This document shows positions 1-11,640 of a stretch of DNA of 64,000 nt, one piece after another (within the stretch, counting starts at the first letter, position 1; each line of letters begins with the position of its first letter). The notes beneath the pieces are model-generated. The model was not told the origin of the DNA, ran no database searches, and saw nothing but the letters and a program-made list of their open reading frames with translations. Origin of the DNA: Bryoerythrophyllum caledonicum (Eukaryota; Streptophyta; Bryopsida; Pottiales; Pottiaceae); the NCBI GenBank assembly GCA_963971425.1, contig OZ020520.1:7668553-7732552 (forward strand), given 5' to 3'. The position numbers and the translations under genes were made by a program.

Positions 1-2876
1 GAAGAAGATGATGTACAACATCAGCTGGACCTTCAGCAGCTTGATCAAGATCGTGAAGAGGAGTTGATTCCCGAATCAGAAGATGATGACGCCGCTGTCA
101 ATGAATGGTGCAACCTTTCCTTTGACAAGTTTTTAACTCAATCAGAACAAAATCTATCAGGTAATGCAAGTCGTAGTACAAAAATTTGTTTATGAAATGC
201 TCAGACATAGCCTGCTTTGGTTGATAGTAATTCTTGAATTTGTTAGATTGTGAATTGTATTATTGATTATCTTTTGTCTTTGTGCAGGTGTGGGGAAAGT
301 TGTTGCTACCGATGGTGTAGTTACTAGTAGGTAGTTTTGGTATGATTTGTTGTAGCTTTAATGTGCTTTTATTTTAAGTTCAAAGAGTGGTGCAACCATT
401 ATATGTTGTTTCTTATAGACAAGTCTAGTTACATTAGGTAATGAATTTTGTTAACCAATCTTCGGACGTAGCCGGCCTTGGCCGGATAGTAGCCACGCGG
501 CAGCGCTGGTTTGTTGTTAGTGTCAAGCAGCACTGATGTTGGATCTGTTATATTTTTTTATGTTGGTAAAATGCTTTGTCTTTGTTTTGTTTTATCTGGT
601 TTTGTTTTGTCTATGATATGATTTGTTTTTTGATTCTTTATCTTCTGATTTTTTGTTATCGTGAATGTTGTCTGCTTAGGCAAGGACAGTAATACAAATG
701 AAGAGTGTGATGATGAACAAGAAGAGGAGGAAGAGGAAGTCGATGTTCCTGTTGGTGATATCATTTCATTTCAGGATAAAGACGATCAAGATCCAAATTC
801 TGGTGCTTTCACTCCGAGCTTTCTGGATTTTGATGAAGAGGATGATTCAGGTGGACCTCCTTTGGCTGAAAGCAAGGGCGACGTTGTTTCTGGCTCTGGT
901 GGTGGTTCTGTTGGAGGACAACGTCGTTTTCTTGATCTGGACAAGAAGGAAGTTGCTTTTGTTGCTGCTGGCGGCGATAGGAAGAGTCGGCACTCAGAAA
1001 TTTGGGCACTCAACGCGTTTGATGAATGGCGTGTTTGTTTTGGTCATTCCATTGATTTGACTGTTGAGCAGCTCTCGGAGGAGGCTGATGTTCGTGGTTT
1101 CGTTCAGATGCTACACGACTTTGCTCTGCAGGTTACGAAGAAGGACGGCACACTTTACCCGCCTGGCTCGTAAGTGTTGCTTCATGAAGTTTTTGCTATA
1201 AGTTGTTTTTTTTATATTTGTGCTTACTTTGTGTACGGTTTTCAGAATCTGTGCTTACTTTGTGTACGGTTTTCAGAATCTGTGCTTACTTTGTGTACAG
1301 TATTCAGAATTTGCTTCGCGCTATTGGTCGTGTGATACGTAAGCGCCAAGAGCAGCGTATTACAGAATCATCTGTTCCAGAGATTCCTTTCGATATTTTT
1401 AGAGATGTTCGCTATCGGAAGGTGAAGGACGCAGGGACGGCGGCTGTATTGCGAGCATTCAAACAGGGTCTTGGTACCAAAGCATCTACCAGTGATGTAC
1501 TATCATTCGAGGAGGAGGTTCGTGTGCTGAGGAGTTCTGGTGCTAGTTTGGAGCATCCGCAAGGTTGCAATTCGCGGCTTGGTTATTATGCTTGCAGGAA
1601 TATGTTCATTCGCGGTAAGGAGGAGTTACGGTCTACTGTCGTGGACCAGTTTGAGTTGGTGATGTTGAATGGCCGGGAGCTCCTTAGGTAAGTTATGTAC
1701 TCTGCTTATGTACTTTGCTTATGTACTTACACTTATGCTTATGTACTTTGCTTACTGTTTCATGTGGAAATGACAGGTATAAACCAATATTGTCTAAAAA
1801 TTACAAATTTACTGTAGAGCGATGCTCCAGTCACTCGCTTCGGCGTCCTGTGGACATGGCTGATCCTGATATAATCTTGACTTTCAAGACTGTCATGGAG
1901 CACCGGCCAGAGAAATCGGTGATGGAAGCTAAGTTTGGTAAAGTTGGCCATCCTCTTTTCTTGATGCCGAAATTGAAGATTAAGTGTGCCAACAAAGTTT
2001 GGTTTCATCCGCGTCCAATGGGGAAGAATCCCTTGGGTAATCTCGTTAGAGACCTCATTGAGTCTACGCCGGGCATTAACATGGCGGGCCGTAAGTTCAG
2101 TAACAAGACACCGCGGCGAATTGGCATCACGAGGATGTTGGAGGCGAATATTCCCACCGAAAAAGGCATGCGTGTTACAGGTCACCGGGATGAGAAGTCT
2201 TATCAACAATACAACGCCAATTCCGATCAAGTTGATATGAGTGTATGTCAACGTGCGATAAACGGGGATTTAGCTCGTTTGGAATCTGGCAAAGCTGCGA
2301 AGTTCGGGGAGCTGCTCTTCGAGGAAGAAGAGAAAGTGAAAGTCTTTAAGGTAATGTGTAGTAATTTTGTGTGTTTTTGAAATATTGTTTGTTTTCTAAT
2401 ATTTCAGGTGATGCGTCAGGTGGCGGACTTGGCCTCTGCTGCGGAGGTTATTCGGAATGGATCTTTTCAGGTAAATGGACTTATGTTTTTGTATTTGAGT
2501 GTTTTCAAGTGATGTTTCAGAATGTTCGGTACTGATGATTAATAATTTCAGGTTCTCAAGAAAGAGGCGTCTTCTGGTTCTGTCAAGGAGGAAACTGTTT
2601 TGAAGGATGTGGTAAGTTGTTGCAAAGCTGCCCTTTGTTTATTGCCCTTTGTTGAAGTCCTATTCAGTTGATTTTGTTTGGACAGGAGGGATCAAATGGA
2701 ATGGTGTTTGGGAGCGTGAACGGTTGTAACTTCTTCAACTTTGCCGGTGTACTTGATCCGTGCGCTGTGAAAATTCTCGTGAATCAATTGAAGGTACGAT
2801 TTTAATTGCTTTAGCTTCTGATTACATTGTGTCAACTGTGCTAATTCTTTGCTATTACATGTAGGGGGAAATGTAA
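1..2876 (+). CDS. Crypton/ZMYM-type tyrosine recombinase-like protein (5' end outside window)
   Basis: Spliced gene entering from the left edge. I read exons <1-160, 288-326, 680-1169, 1301-1687, 1777-2350, 2408-2470, 2552-2611, 2686-2793 and 2865-2876 (stop TAA). All junctions are GT-AG, the phases agree and no stop interrupts the frame. The N-terminal part is very acidic (runs of Glu/Asp) with a Gly/Ser linker. The core resembles the DUF3504 domain of ZMYM2/QRICH1/KIAA1958, which derives from Crypton tyrosine recombinases: the YPPGSIQNLLRAIGR segment, a first Arg in FIRGKEELRSTVV (about 1600-1640), then NKTPRR, TGHRDEKSY and QQY at about 2100-2210. The Arg, second Arg, His and final Tyr positions of the recombinase signature are kept; the His of HxxR is Lys. 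A charged, probably coiled C-terminus follows. Either a domesticated recombinase or a live Crypton-like gene; function unknown. Family call is from motif memory, not a search. Confidence 0.72.
1219..1307 (+). repeat. 31-bp tandem repeat across a 3' splice site
   Basis: Nearly three tandem copies of a 31-bp unit (partial 1219-1245, then 1246-1276 and 1277-1307) fill the 3' end of the third intron of the recombinase-like gene. Each unit ends in a TTCAG-like acceptor. Only the last copy has TACAG instead of TACGG, and that AG (1299-1300) is the one that keeps the reading frame. Confidence 0.85.
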
Positions 2877-3419
2877 TTTGAAGTGCGGGACTGTGAAGGC
2901 AGCGTGAAGGCAATATGAGCAGTGACTTGGTGAAGTAGTGCAGTAGTTTTCTTGTTTTCGAGTAGTTGTTTTCTAGTTGCGTGGCCCTAGCCTCTCCTGA
3001 ATTCGCATTACTTGACATCGCTTTACTTTGAATTTCCAAAACGATGTGTAGCGTGAGGAAAATTAGGATGTAGTATGTTGTCCTTTTAGCTAGTAACAAT
3101 CAGTTGGACTTTGACTTGCAACAACAGCTCAACAGACTGAACTTCTTGTTTGATGTATTGACATCTTGTTCGAAATGGCTTCCATGAGGGAGAATGTGAC
3201 CACCATTTCTTCCCTTGCATACACCTGTACAACTCTTGTTTTAGAATGAATAGTATGTTAGTATTAAGTAAAATATAAATGTATCTTGAACACACTACTT
3301 TTGAAAAAGAAAAAATAACGTTATAGTGCCGGGGTTGGAGAAGCAAACTTGTTAAAATAGGAACACTGTTTATAGCACACTGTTGAAAATGACATCTATG
3401 ATCATAAATTTTCAATGAA
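2877..3419. other. 3' flank of recombinase-like gene, no gene seen
   Basis: AT-rich DNA after the TAA stop. Short open frames on the minus strand have no recognisable motif. It probably holds the 3' UTR and polyadenylation region of the upstream gene, then the edge of the minus-strand LINE. Confidence 0.5.
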
Positions 3420-3439
3420 AAAAATACGAGTCTATTTTT

Positions 3440-5440
3440 TAATTTGCTGCCCGATGTTTCTGAGAACCGGGCTTTTGGCCGTGAGATTTTATAATGCCCT
3501 CTCCTCGCGGACATTCCGGGTTATAATGTTCGTTGAAATGAACGGGACGAAAACCCGATCGGGCGTTACGTGTATGGGAGTATATATGTGTATTGGTATG
3601 AGTAGTGTGTGAGGGGGGGTATATTGGGTGGCAAAAGAGTTGTTGTACGATTTTGAGGGCACTTTTAATTGGTTTTGATGGAGTGAAGTGGTAGGTTTTA
3701 AACTCTTCATTGTTCATGATGTGCGTTCCATTAGGTAGGGAGATTTGTTTTAGTTCGTGGATATTTTTTGATGGGAGTTTTTGTAATACATTTTAAGATA
3801 ATTGTGTGTTGAGTGTACTATGGTTTTGTGTTTCGAGAGTCCAAGCTTTTTCTAGTGTTGTTGATTCTGTAAGAAAGTTGGAGAGAGTACTTTTTAAGTG
3901 GACTTTTGCTATGTGTTTTAGTAAGAAGAAGGTACGTGTTATTGGTGATCTTGTACAATTCGTCTTTTTTATTCTGGGTATGTTTTCGGCCCCCCCATAT
4001 TGGGCGAGGATGTGGTGTGTTAGGCCCCTATATATTGTTCCAAGTCTACCACTATCATTTAGAGCGTTTTGTAATTATTCTCCTATGCATTTAAGGTATG
4101 TATTTTTTAGCAAAAAAGCTTTTTATGTATTTTTTAGCAAAAAAGCTTTTTATGTATTTTTTAGCAAAGAGACTGTGCGGTAATTGGATTATTATGTTAG
4201 ACCTACATTTTGGCATGCCGCATACGGTTTTTTGTGTGGTCGTTATTTTTTTGATGGCGGGCATTGAGTATGGTACCGCATAGAAGCTATATGCCACGCC
4301 CAGTCTTAAAACTGTGTCAACCATTTTAATTTTTTGTTTCATAATGGCCGGGCAAGCTATTGGTTCTTTACATTGTTTAATTAGTTTTTCGGTGGTGGCA
4401 TGGATTTTCCATTTTAAGGAGGGGACAAGATTTATTCCTAAATATATGTATGGTTCATTTTGGTGTAGTACGGGTATTGGTTGGTTTCGGTAATTAATGT
4501 TAGAGGTCTATATTAGGGCTTTGAATGCGGTGGGATTTGTTTTTGATTTATTTGGGCATTCAGTGACTGCACATTTTGGGACACCTACATCCATTCCTGT
4601 CCATTTGCAGTACTTGTCTATTTTGTTGAGTTGTATTTTTATAGCTTTGATTTTGTTGGTTATGGCCGCAAGGTCATCCGCGTATGCGGTGGAGTTAATA
4701 GTAGTTTGTGATGTCCCAAATGTGTATCCATTGTTGCCTCTATCTAGCCATCTAAGTAATGGTTCTAGGAATATGATGAATAAGTATGGGCTTAGAGCAT
4801 CCCCTTGTATTGTTTACCTTTGGATGGCTATGGGTTTAATTTTTCCAAAGTGTTCTCCTATGTAGGAGGTTGAGGATTCAGAGTATATATTTCCCACTAG
4901 TGCGGTTGCGTCTTTAGGGTATCCAAGGTCCGTCATTATGACTAAAAGTCTAGCATGGTCAATAGATCCGAAGGCATTTTTAAAGTCAACATACAATATG
5001 AATATGTCTTGATTTGTAAAGCGTGCATCTTCTAATGCGTCTATTATTGTTTGGACTTGTCTAGCGGTACTTCTTTCTGCGTGGAACCCCTCTTGGCTAT
5101 CATGCAGTATTTTGTGTTTTTCGCCATATGATGATAGTATTGATGTGAATGTGCTTGTAAATAATTTATAGATGGTATTGGCTAATGCAATGGGTCTATG
5201 GTTGGGTAGCATGGATGGATCTCCTTTTTTGTATAGTAGAACTGTTGCACTTATTTTCCATGAAGCAGGAATTTGTTTTTGTTTATAGCAGTGGGAGAAT
5301 AAGAGGTTTAGTAGTTTGTGAAACCTTAGGGGCATATTTTTTAGTATGTAGTTCGGTATCCGGTCCGGTCCGGGGGCCTTATTGTTTCCTAGGTTTCGTA
5401 GGCAAGTGTCATATGTAGCTTGAATAAAATATGTGTGTAG
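3440..5440 (-). pseudogene. LINE-A reverse transcriptase region (ORF2, broken)
   Basis: The translated minus strand shows RT landmarks in order: NNKAPGPD (about 5400), IPASWK, YKKGDPS with NHRPIAL (about 5200), ILYVDFKNAFGSIDH (about 4960-5010), then TIQGDALSPY just after a stop at 4814-4816, and the catalytic YADD (about 4667-4687). The C-terminal half continues through LGINLVPSLKWK to about 4090 and, in other frames, to about 3560. The stop between motifs and later frameshifts mean no full enzyme can be made. The region also contains the 27-bp in-frame tandem repeat described separately. Confidence 0.85.
4093..4166 (-). repeat. 27-bp tandem repeat inside the LINE RT region
   Basis: About 2.5-3 copies of a 27-bp unit. 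On the minus strand it reads as an in-frame nine-residue repeat (AKKYIKSFF), so the expansion kept the local frame, although a stop follows at once. Confidence 0.85.
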
Positions 5441-5570
5441 TGGGGTTTCCGGGTCTCCTCTTTTTTCTAATGTGAATCCATCTAGGTCGTGCCATGGATA
5501 TTGTCAGCCTGCGCATGTGCATGTTGTGGGGTGGTCTGGTTGATAGTTGCATGTTTCTACTGTAGGTCTG

Positions 5571-5903
5571 TTATTTTTCGTTTGCAATGTATTCCGGGCT
5601 AGTTAGTATATTGTCAAAATGGTCGGTGATGCAGTCTAATGGTGGGGATTCCATAGTTTTGAATATTCTTTTGTTTATTTTCTTGGGGTTAGTTTCATAT
5701 AGTTGTCTATATTTTGAGGTGGCTTTTCTAATGTTTTCTTGAGCATATTTGGTGGTAATCTTTCGGGCTTGTATGTTGGCGTTTTTTGCAATTAGTGCTA
5801 TATTACTTATCCATGTGTCGTGAGGTAGATGTATGGGGGGTGGATTTGAGATTTGTGTATGTTGAAGGTTTGTAGTTCGTTGAGGATAGGGTGGCTTCGT
5901 CAT
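5571..5903 (-). pseudogene. LINE-A ORF2 linker between endonuclease and RT
   Basis: A 110-codon open stretch rich in Lys, Ile and Thr with no domain motif. It sits between the endonuclease (above 6180) and the RT (below 5440) on the same strand, where LINE ORF2 proteins have a poorly conserved linker. It is called by position only. Confidence 0.5.
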
Positions 5904-6179
5904 TGGGGGTTGTTATTTACAATTCTTATGGTTTTTTGTATAGTGTGGTAAATGGGTAAGTGTTGTTTCTATGTTTTAGATAATTTACGAGGTAAATATC
6001 CACCTTGTTGTGATGTTCGATTTGTCATTTGTGGTATGAGTTGGGCTTTGCAGGTTTGTTCAATTGTATTGAATATGTTGTTGATGAGTATGTCTAGGGT
6101 GTGACAAGCTTCTTGCCATTGAATATGGAAAAGATGGTTATTAGATTCTAATGCATTTGTTAGGGAATCAATGCGTAAT

Positions 6180-7078
6180 GAATTTTCCTCAAAGAATTTT
6201 GTGTTAAATAATTCTATGTTGTTTTGTGCGATGGGGTTAAGGATACATATGTTGTCATTGTTTGTGGTGGTTGGTATACGGTTTATGAGTGTGTTGTTTG
6301 GAATGTGGAGTTGTATGGGTAAGTGATCGGAATTCAGGTAAATGTTATTTGTTGTGGAAGTAAATGTATTATGGTTGGTCGCACGGACATAGAATCCATC
6401 AATTAGGCTCCAATCGCTATAGTTGTATCCTCCTTGTCTTGAGTATGTAGTATTTGTTGGTATATAATTAAAGTTTAGGTTTTTCTATAAATTGTTTCCA
6501 ATGTAGGTCTGTCATTTGTGGTGGTGTGTGTTGATTTCCGTTTTGTCTACCTATGAGGGCAATGTCTCTATTGAAGTCACCACATAAGATGTGGTTGTGG
6601 TTGGGTTGTTGGTAATATGGGTGGTGATGTTAATTTTGATGTCCTCGATGAGTCTAATGTCTATGGGGTGGGATGGCATGTATATGTGGTGGATTAACCA
6701 TGATTGTAGTGGGTGATTGGAAATTTCCATAATTTTGAGGTAAGGGGATATGTTCATCGGGGTGGGAATTTTTTTAACATTTTCTGGAAAGGTGTAGTTT
6801 TTGTGTATGAGAGTGAGGAGGCCCCCTTGGCCCGGTATATATGGTCTTCTTTGTTGTATACATCGTGTTAGGGCATGTGTATTATTGAAGATAAGTTTGT
6901 AGTCGGGAAATAGTCTTTGTATATATTTTGTAGATTTTGTGGTCGAGATTTTTGTTTCTTGTATAACTATGAGTGCCGGTGGTGTGTTAGTGTGCATAAC
7001 TATGTTTTGTAAGCTTGGAAGCGCGGTGTTAAGGGATGAGGCATTCCATGTTATTATGCTTGTGTTGTTGTTGTTCAT
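6180..7078 (-). pseudogene. LINE-A AP-endonuclease-like domain (ORF2 N-terminus, frameshifted)
   Basis: The frame begins MNNNNTSIITWNASSLN at 7078 with the IITWNxxSL opening of plant LINE endonucleases. VIQETKI follows at about 6950 (catalytic Glu), then, after a frameshift near 6590, ILCGDFNRD (6568-6590) and NSDHLPI (about 6318-6340). ETK, GDFN and SDHLPI are the usual exonuclease-endonuclease-phosphatase signature. The frame change and later stops inactivate it. It would nick target DNA for target-primed reverse transcription. Confidence 0.82.
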
Positions 7079-7099
7079 GTGTGGGTTATGGTTTTGTGA

Positions 7100-8414
7100 T
7101 GGGATGTGATTCGGCGGTGGGGGTGGGTGTGTGTATTCCGGGAGGGGGTTCTAGGCATTTTAGTGACTCATTTATTATTGTGTTTGGGAGGTAGGGGAAT
7201 TTTTTTTTTATCATGTCATTTGATGGGGGTGTATTTTGGTTGTGTATACAGTCATATAATTCTTTGTTTATCGATGTGTTGTGGTTTTTGGTATTTAGGT
7301 TAGTTTTAAGAAATGTTGTGTAAGAGTGTAGAATGCTAATGTATCTTTCGGGTAGGTTTTGTAGATTGTGTAGACTGTGTAGGTGTGTATTGGTCCATTG
7401 GGTTATGTTCTGATTCTGTGTATTTAGGAGTTGATTGCAGAGGTCTATGTTTGGGTGTATAGTAATGACTAGGACATATAGAATGTGGGATGGAGGGTAT
7501 TCATTGTGTTGATTTATATATCTGGCGATATATGGGTATGTGTCATTATGTAGTTGATGTGATATGTGTGTGGTTTTTAAAAGGGGGGCAAATTTTTGGG
7601 CGATGTGTTGCTATTCGGGTTGTAGTTTTATGGTATTTGGTATAAAGTATATTTTGGCATTCTTTTTGTGTGAAGCGGGGTGTCTTTTTAATACGTTCGG
7701 CATGGATCCTGGGTTAGTCTCTATGTCCCCTCCAATTATTAAAAGTAGTTTGTAGTAGGAGGGTTTTTTGTTTTATTTTAGAATTTTTTGTTTTTGTATG
7801 TGGCTTTGATATTTTATTTTGTACTTTTTTGATTGTATGTATTTGTCTTTGTACAATGTATATGTGTGTGTACGTATTTCTTTGATGGTATGTAGTTGTC
7901 TTTGTATATGTGTGTGTATGTGTAGTTATGTTTGGTTTTGTATTAGTATTCATACGTATGTTCGTATTAGTATGTGTCTCAATATTTGTCTTAGTACTTA
8001 TATCAGTATTTGTATCAGTATTCGTATCAATATTTGTATCGGTATTTGTACCAGTATTTGTACCAATATTTGGACCAGATGTTTTTGTACAAGACAGTAT
8101 GTATTTGGTATAACTTATGTATTAATTTATTTTTATAATACAGAATGAATATAGGATATATGTATTGAGGTATGTATATCCTAGGGGGTGTACGGCTATG
8201 TATATTGCCCTATATTTTCTTTTATATTGTGCCATGTAGACTACCTTATCCACCTTATTCAGTACAATGTATTCTACTATGTATGCAACTTTGTAAGCTA
8301 TCAAGTATTCTACCTTGTATTGCCTTCTATTGTAGTGGTTGCAAAGTGTGTGTAACTTGTATATAAGAAGGGGTGGTATGTGTATAATACCTTTTGCCTT
8401 GCGGTCTTCAATCT
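7100..8414 (-). other. LINE-A spacer with low-complexity and 12-bp repeats
   Basis: Between ORF1 and ORF2 on the minus strand lies about 1.3 kb of T/G-rich (plus strand) low-complexity sequence. From about 7960 to 8085 it becomes an imperfect array of roughly ten 12-bp units of the form TATTTGTAYCAG. A similar but looser array lies near 8230-8330. I see no credible gene. Confidence 0.6.
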
Positions 8415-10580
8415 TCACATGTTTGACTTCCCATCTTCGATTCTTGGGGTGTTCAGAACTTTGGTGATGGCTTGCAAGGATGCAAGGGCCGTGCTCATTG
8501 ACTCTTGGATGGTGATCATTTGGGCCTTCAACTCATCATGTTTCTTGTCCGCATACGCTTGCGTCTCTAGTCTTAGTTTCTTGTTGTTTTCTTCCACCTT
8601 GGACTCCACAATGGCAATGATGTCGTTCTTCGTGAGGTTGTTTGTTGACTCTTCTATCTTGAAGGCCTCCACGGTGTTAACAATGGATTTGTTAACATCT
8701 GGGAATCCAAACTCCGCAATTTGCTACTTGGTGGGTGGCTCAACTCCATCAAGACTTCTTCGGTGTGGTGCGAAATCCACGTAGTGCCCTTCCATCTTGA
8801 TAACTTTATCCACAAACTTCCTATAGATTATAGGATTGATGCAATGAACGTTAGCACTACCATTGTGCCTAATCCCATCATCACGATGGAACCAAATGTG
8901 GTTGGCATTGCCCACTCCCATGATTTTGTGAATTTCTTCACTAGTATCTACCATATTCATACGAATAGGTAATGGTGATAAGGTTAGGGTAATGGCATCC
9001 TTCTTTGCCTTACTCTCACGGTTAGTGCCATTTGATGAAGTTCCAACATTGCTCGTTGATTGCAAAAGCTCGTGGTTGGTTGCCACTTTGTGGAGCTTGA
9101 TCTTTGCCGCTTGTTGTGGAGTTGGTGCAATAATAAAAGCATGGGATTCTTCTTTGAATTTCTGCACACTTGTTACATCAAACTCAAACCCACGGTTAAA
9201 ACTATTGTGAAGGATCTCCACAAAAAGATCATTTGCGGACATGCCTTTAAGAGATTCATTTTTGATTTTGATAGAGAGGTTAGAGTTTCTTGAAATATCA
9301 TGATATGCTTTACATACTTTGCCACGAGCATATTGTTTGTCTAGTTTTAGGATGAAAGGTCTAAGACCTTTGAGAAGTCCAATGCCATCTATCTCGGGCT
9401 TATGCAAGTGCAATTTAATTACACCCGCCCATACTCTATTTTTCCCAGCATACAAGCTCATATAAAGGATGGAGATGTGGTCAATTACTTTTTTGCCGAC
9501 TTCAATCTCGATGAATTTTAACTTGTCAACCACCAAAGCTTTGACATCATCGTGCATGAGTACAAGGTTAGATAACTCAAAGTGGATTGAAACATGAAAT
9601 TCAAGGGCAAGTCCGGTAGTTTCATTAACCGGGATGTCAAACAGGATTTGTGTTACATTGAGGTGTTGTCCAACGACTTTTTTTCTTGCCCAAGGATATA
9701 AGATTTGAGAAATTCGTGGGAATGCCGGAGTTGCTAAGGTGATTTCTTTGGCCTCCATTTCTTTGATTCCTCTTGTTATCATGTCGAGTATGGACTCATC
9801 ATTGATTAGTGGCTCAAGTCCCACCTCCTTGGCCATATCTTCCATCACTTGAAATCCTAACCAAAATTTGAAGGAAGAGATATCGGGGTCAAGAGTGTAC
9901 ACCATACCTTCATTATTGGAGCTCTTCTTTTTCTTGCTGGAGGAGGATGCTTCATCTTGGCTCGTTGTGGAGGCAATGCTTGGGGATCTTTTAAGTGTCT
10001 CACCGGTTGCTTCAATCTCCATGGCGTCTCCATACATGAGAGTGCGTCTGCTGCCCCACTGGTCCATATCTACGTTGGCTTGTGAGGGGGGGTCGCTGGT
10101 GGGATGAGGAAGGTCTCTGTTGGGATTGGGAGGGTCGCTAGTGGGATGATGAAGGTCTCCGTTGGGATCGGGGGGGTCACTGGTAGGTTTTAGGAGGTCG
10201 CTACTAAATATTGGAAGGTGGCTGGGAGGAATTGGAGGGTCGATGCATGAGTTTTCAAGGTCGCTGTGGAGGTCTACTAGGTCGCTACTAGAGTGAACAG
10301 GATCGCTACTAGAGTGATCAGGATCGCTGCTAGGATTTTTTGGGTCGCTACAGGGGTTTACAAGGTCTCTGCGAGGATTTACAGGGTCGCTGCGGGTTTG
10401 TGCAGGGTTGCTACGGGTTTTTGCAGGGTCGCTACAGGTTTCTGCATGGTCGCTACTGGTTTCAACAAGGTCTCTACGGGTTTCTGCAGGGTCGCTACGA
10501 GTAGTTTCAGTGTTGTTACAGATGTTTTCGAAGTCACTACGGGGGATGTTGTGGGTTCTGTCTATGAGGGGGGGATTCAT
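8415..10580 (-). pseudogene. LINE-A ORF1 (one in-frame stop)
   Basis: The minus-strand frame opens at 10580 and runs 618 codons to a TAG at 8724-8726. It then continues in the same frame for about 103 more codons to 8415, so the ancestral protein was about 720 aa with one nonsense change. Residues about 20-165 are imperfect SDP(x)5-8 repeats. Next come a Ser/Lys-rich, NLS-like stretch (SSSSKKKKSS) and a folded-looking region of about 300 residues without a motif I recognise. The part after the stop is helical and charged (KVEENNKKLRLETQAYADKK), likely a coiled coil, as in many LINE ORF1 proteins that assemble on RNA. No CCHC knuckle is visible. Assignment rests on position and strand directly upstream of the endonuclease; a captured host gene is not excluded. 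Confidence 0.65.
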
Positions 10581-10599
10581 GTTTGGGTGTGAGAGGAGA

Positions 10600-10815
10600 T
10601 AGGGGGATTTTGGAGGGTTCGGTGAGGAGGAGGGGAGCGGGGAGCGGGTAGAGGGAGGGGAGCAGGGAGAGGGAGGGGAGTAGGGAGGGGATCAAAGAAG
10701 GAGGGTGAGGGAGAGGACAGGGAGGGGAGGGGGAGGGAGAGGGATAGAGCAGGGGGGGGAGGAAGATGAGTGAGGGATGCGAGAGAGGGGAGAGGTGTGA
10801 GAGGAGGGATAGAGT
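10600..10815. repeat. GA-rich low-complexity tract
   Basis: About 200 bp of GGGAGNGAG-type purine repeats on the plus strand, just upstream of LINE-A ORF1 in its own orientation. It could be the pyrimidine-rich 5' leader of the element or independent microsatellite growth. Confidence 0.8.
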
Positions 10816-11640
10816 TTACTCCCTATTGTGTTGTGGAGAGTTGATTCTCGGTTCAGTGTTGAGTTAGGCTGAGTCTTGATGTGGTGTTGCTGCAGGTTAC
10901 TCCGTGCTACAATGTTGCTGCCTATTCCAATCTTGGTGTGAATATGGCGTTGGTTGCAGATCGTTGTTGTGGAAGGGCAACGATCCTCCTCGGTCTTCTT
11001 CAGCCTCTAAGTGCTCTTCGCCGCATGTTGTACGTTTTTGTTGCCACCTTGTATTGTTGTGCCCTTGCTGTGAGGTCTTGTTGTGATGTGGATAGAGTTG
11101 TTGCAGATTTGTTGGCTCATGCGTTGTGTTCTTGTACACTCTTGTCGAGGTGTCATTTGCTTCGATGCTGATGGTGTGTTTCCTTGTTGTTGATGCGTAG
11201 GTAGATCCAGATCTGGAAAATTTTGCAAGCGCTTCCCTATGCGATCTACACACACGAGCTTAAGTTTTCTGTTAGGATTCTAGTGTGAAGCTCTGTGCGC
11301 GTGTTGTCATAGTGAGATTTCGGTGTACTACATCTAGTGTGTGTGGATGTGGTGAGGTGCAAGGTGTTGCTAGAGATCAGATTATCTACTGCAGAAAAGA
11401 AATGAAGATGGGTAGAGATGGCCTGATTTGGTGCGTTGTTGTTGCCTTGGGGCAGATCTGTGAGGTGTGTTGTGTCGTGCTTCACTCCAGAGGTTGTTCT
11501 GCGGTGTTGTCCTTCAGATCTAGTGTACAAATAACTTATACGAATGATGTTAGATCTATTTTGTACGGTGTTGTTCGTGTCTCCACTCTGTGAGACTAAG
11601 TCCCTTACCCCTCCTCACCAGAAATTTCGGAGCTCTACTC
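10816..11640. other. No gene; possible LINE 5' leader
   Basis: Open frames of 60-118 codons exist on both strands but overlap each other and show no motif. Lying directly upstream of LINE-A on the minus strand, the stretch may be its 5' untranslated leader; its limits are unknown. Confidence 0.4.

Larger units (their letters stand above)
3420..10600 (-). mobile_element. Degenerate APE-type LINE (LINE-A), minus strand
   Basis: Reading the minus strand from 10.6 kb down, there is a long ORF1, a low-complexity spacer, an apurinic-endonuclease-like domain and a reverse transcriptase: the order of a non-LTR retrotransposon. ORF2 is broken by several frameshifts and stops, while ORF1 has a single stop. 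The 3' boundary is vague; an A-rich stretch on the minus strand near 3420-3450 could be its tail. No target-site duplication was found. It may be related to the truncated LINE at 46183-47397, but the cysteine-containing C-terminal region of that copy is not evident here. Confidence 0.8.

Noticed and set aside
1246-1276. Using the TTCAG ends of the 31-bp repeats as acceptors for exon 4 of the recombinase-like gene
   Set aside because: With the donor at 1169 the phase requires one extra base. These acceptors lead to a stop or a frame without the conserved wording, whereas TACAG at 1300 fits.
7960-8085. CRISPR-like array
   Set aside because: The 12-bp units are contiguous, with no unique spacers, in a plant genome.
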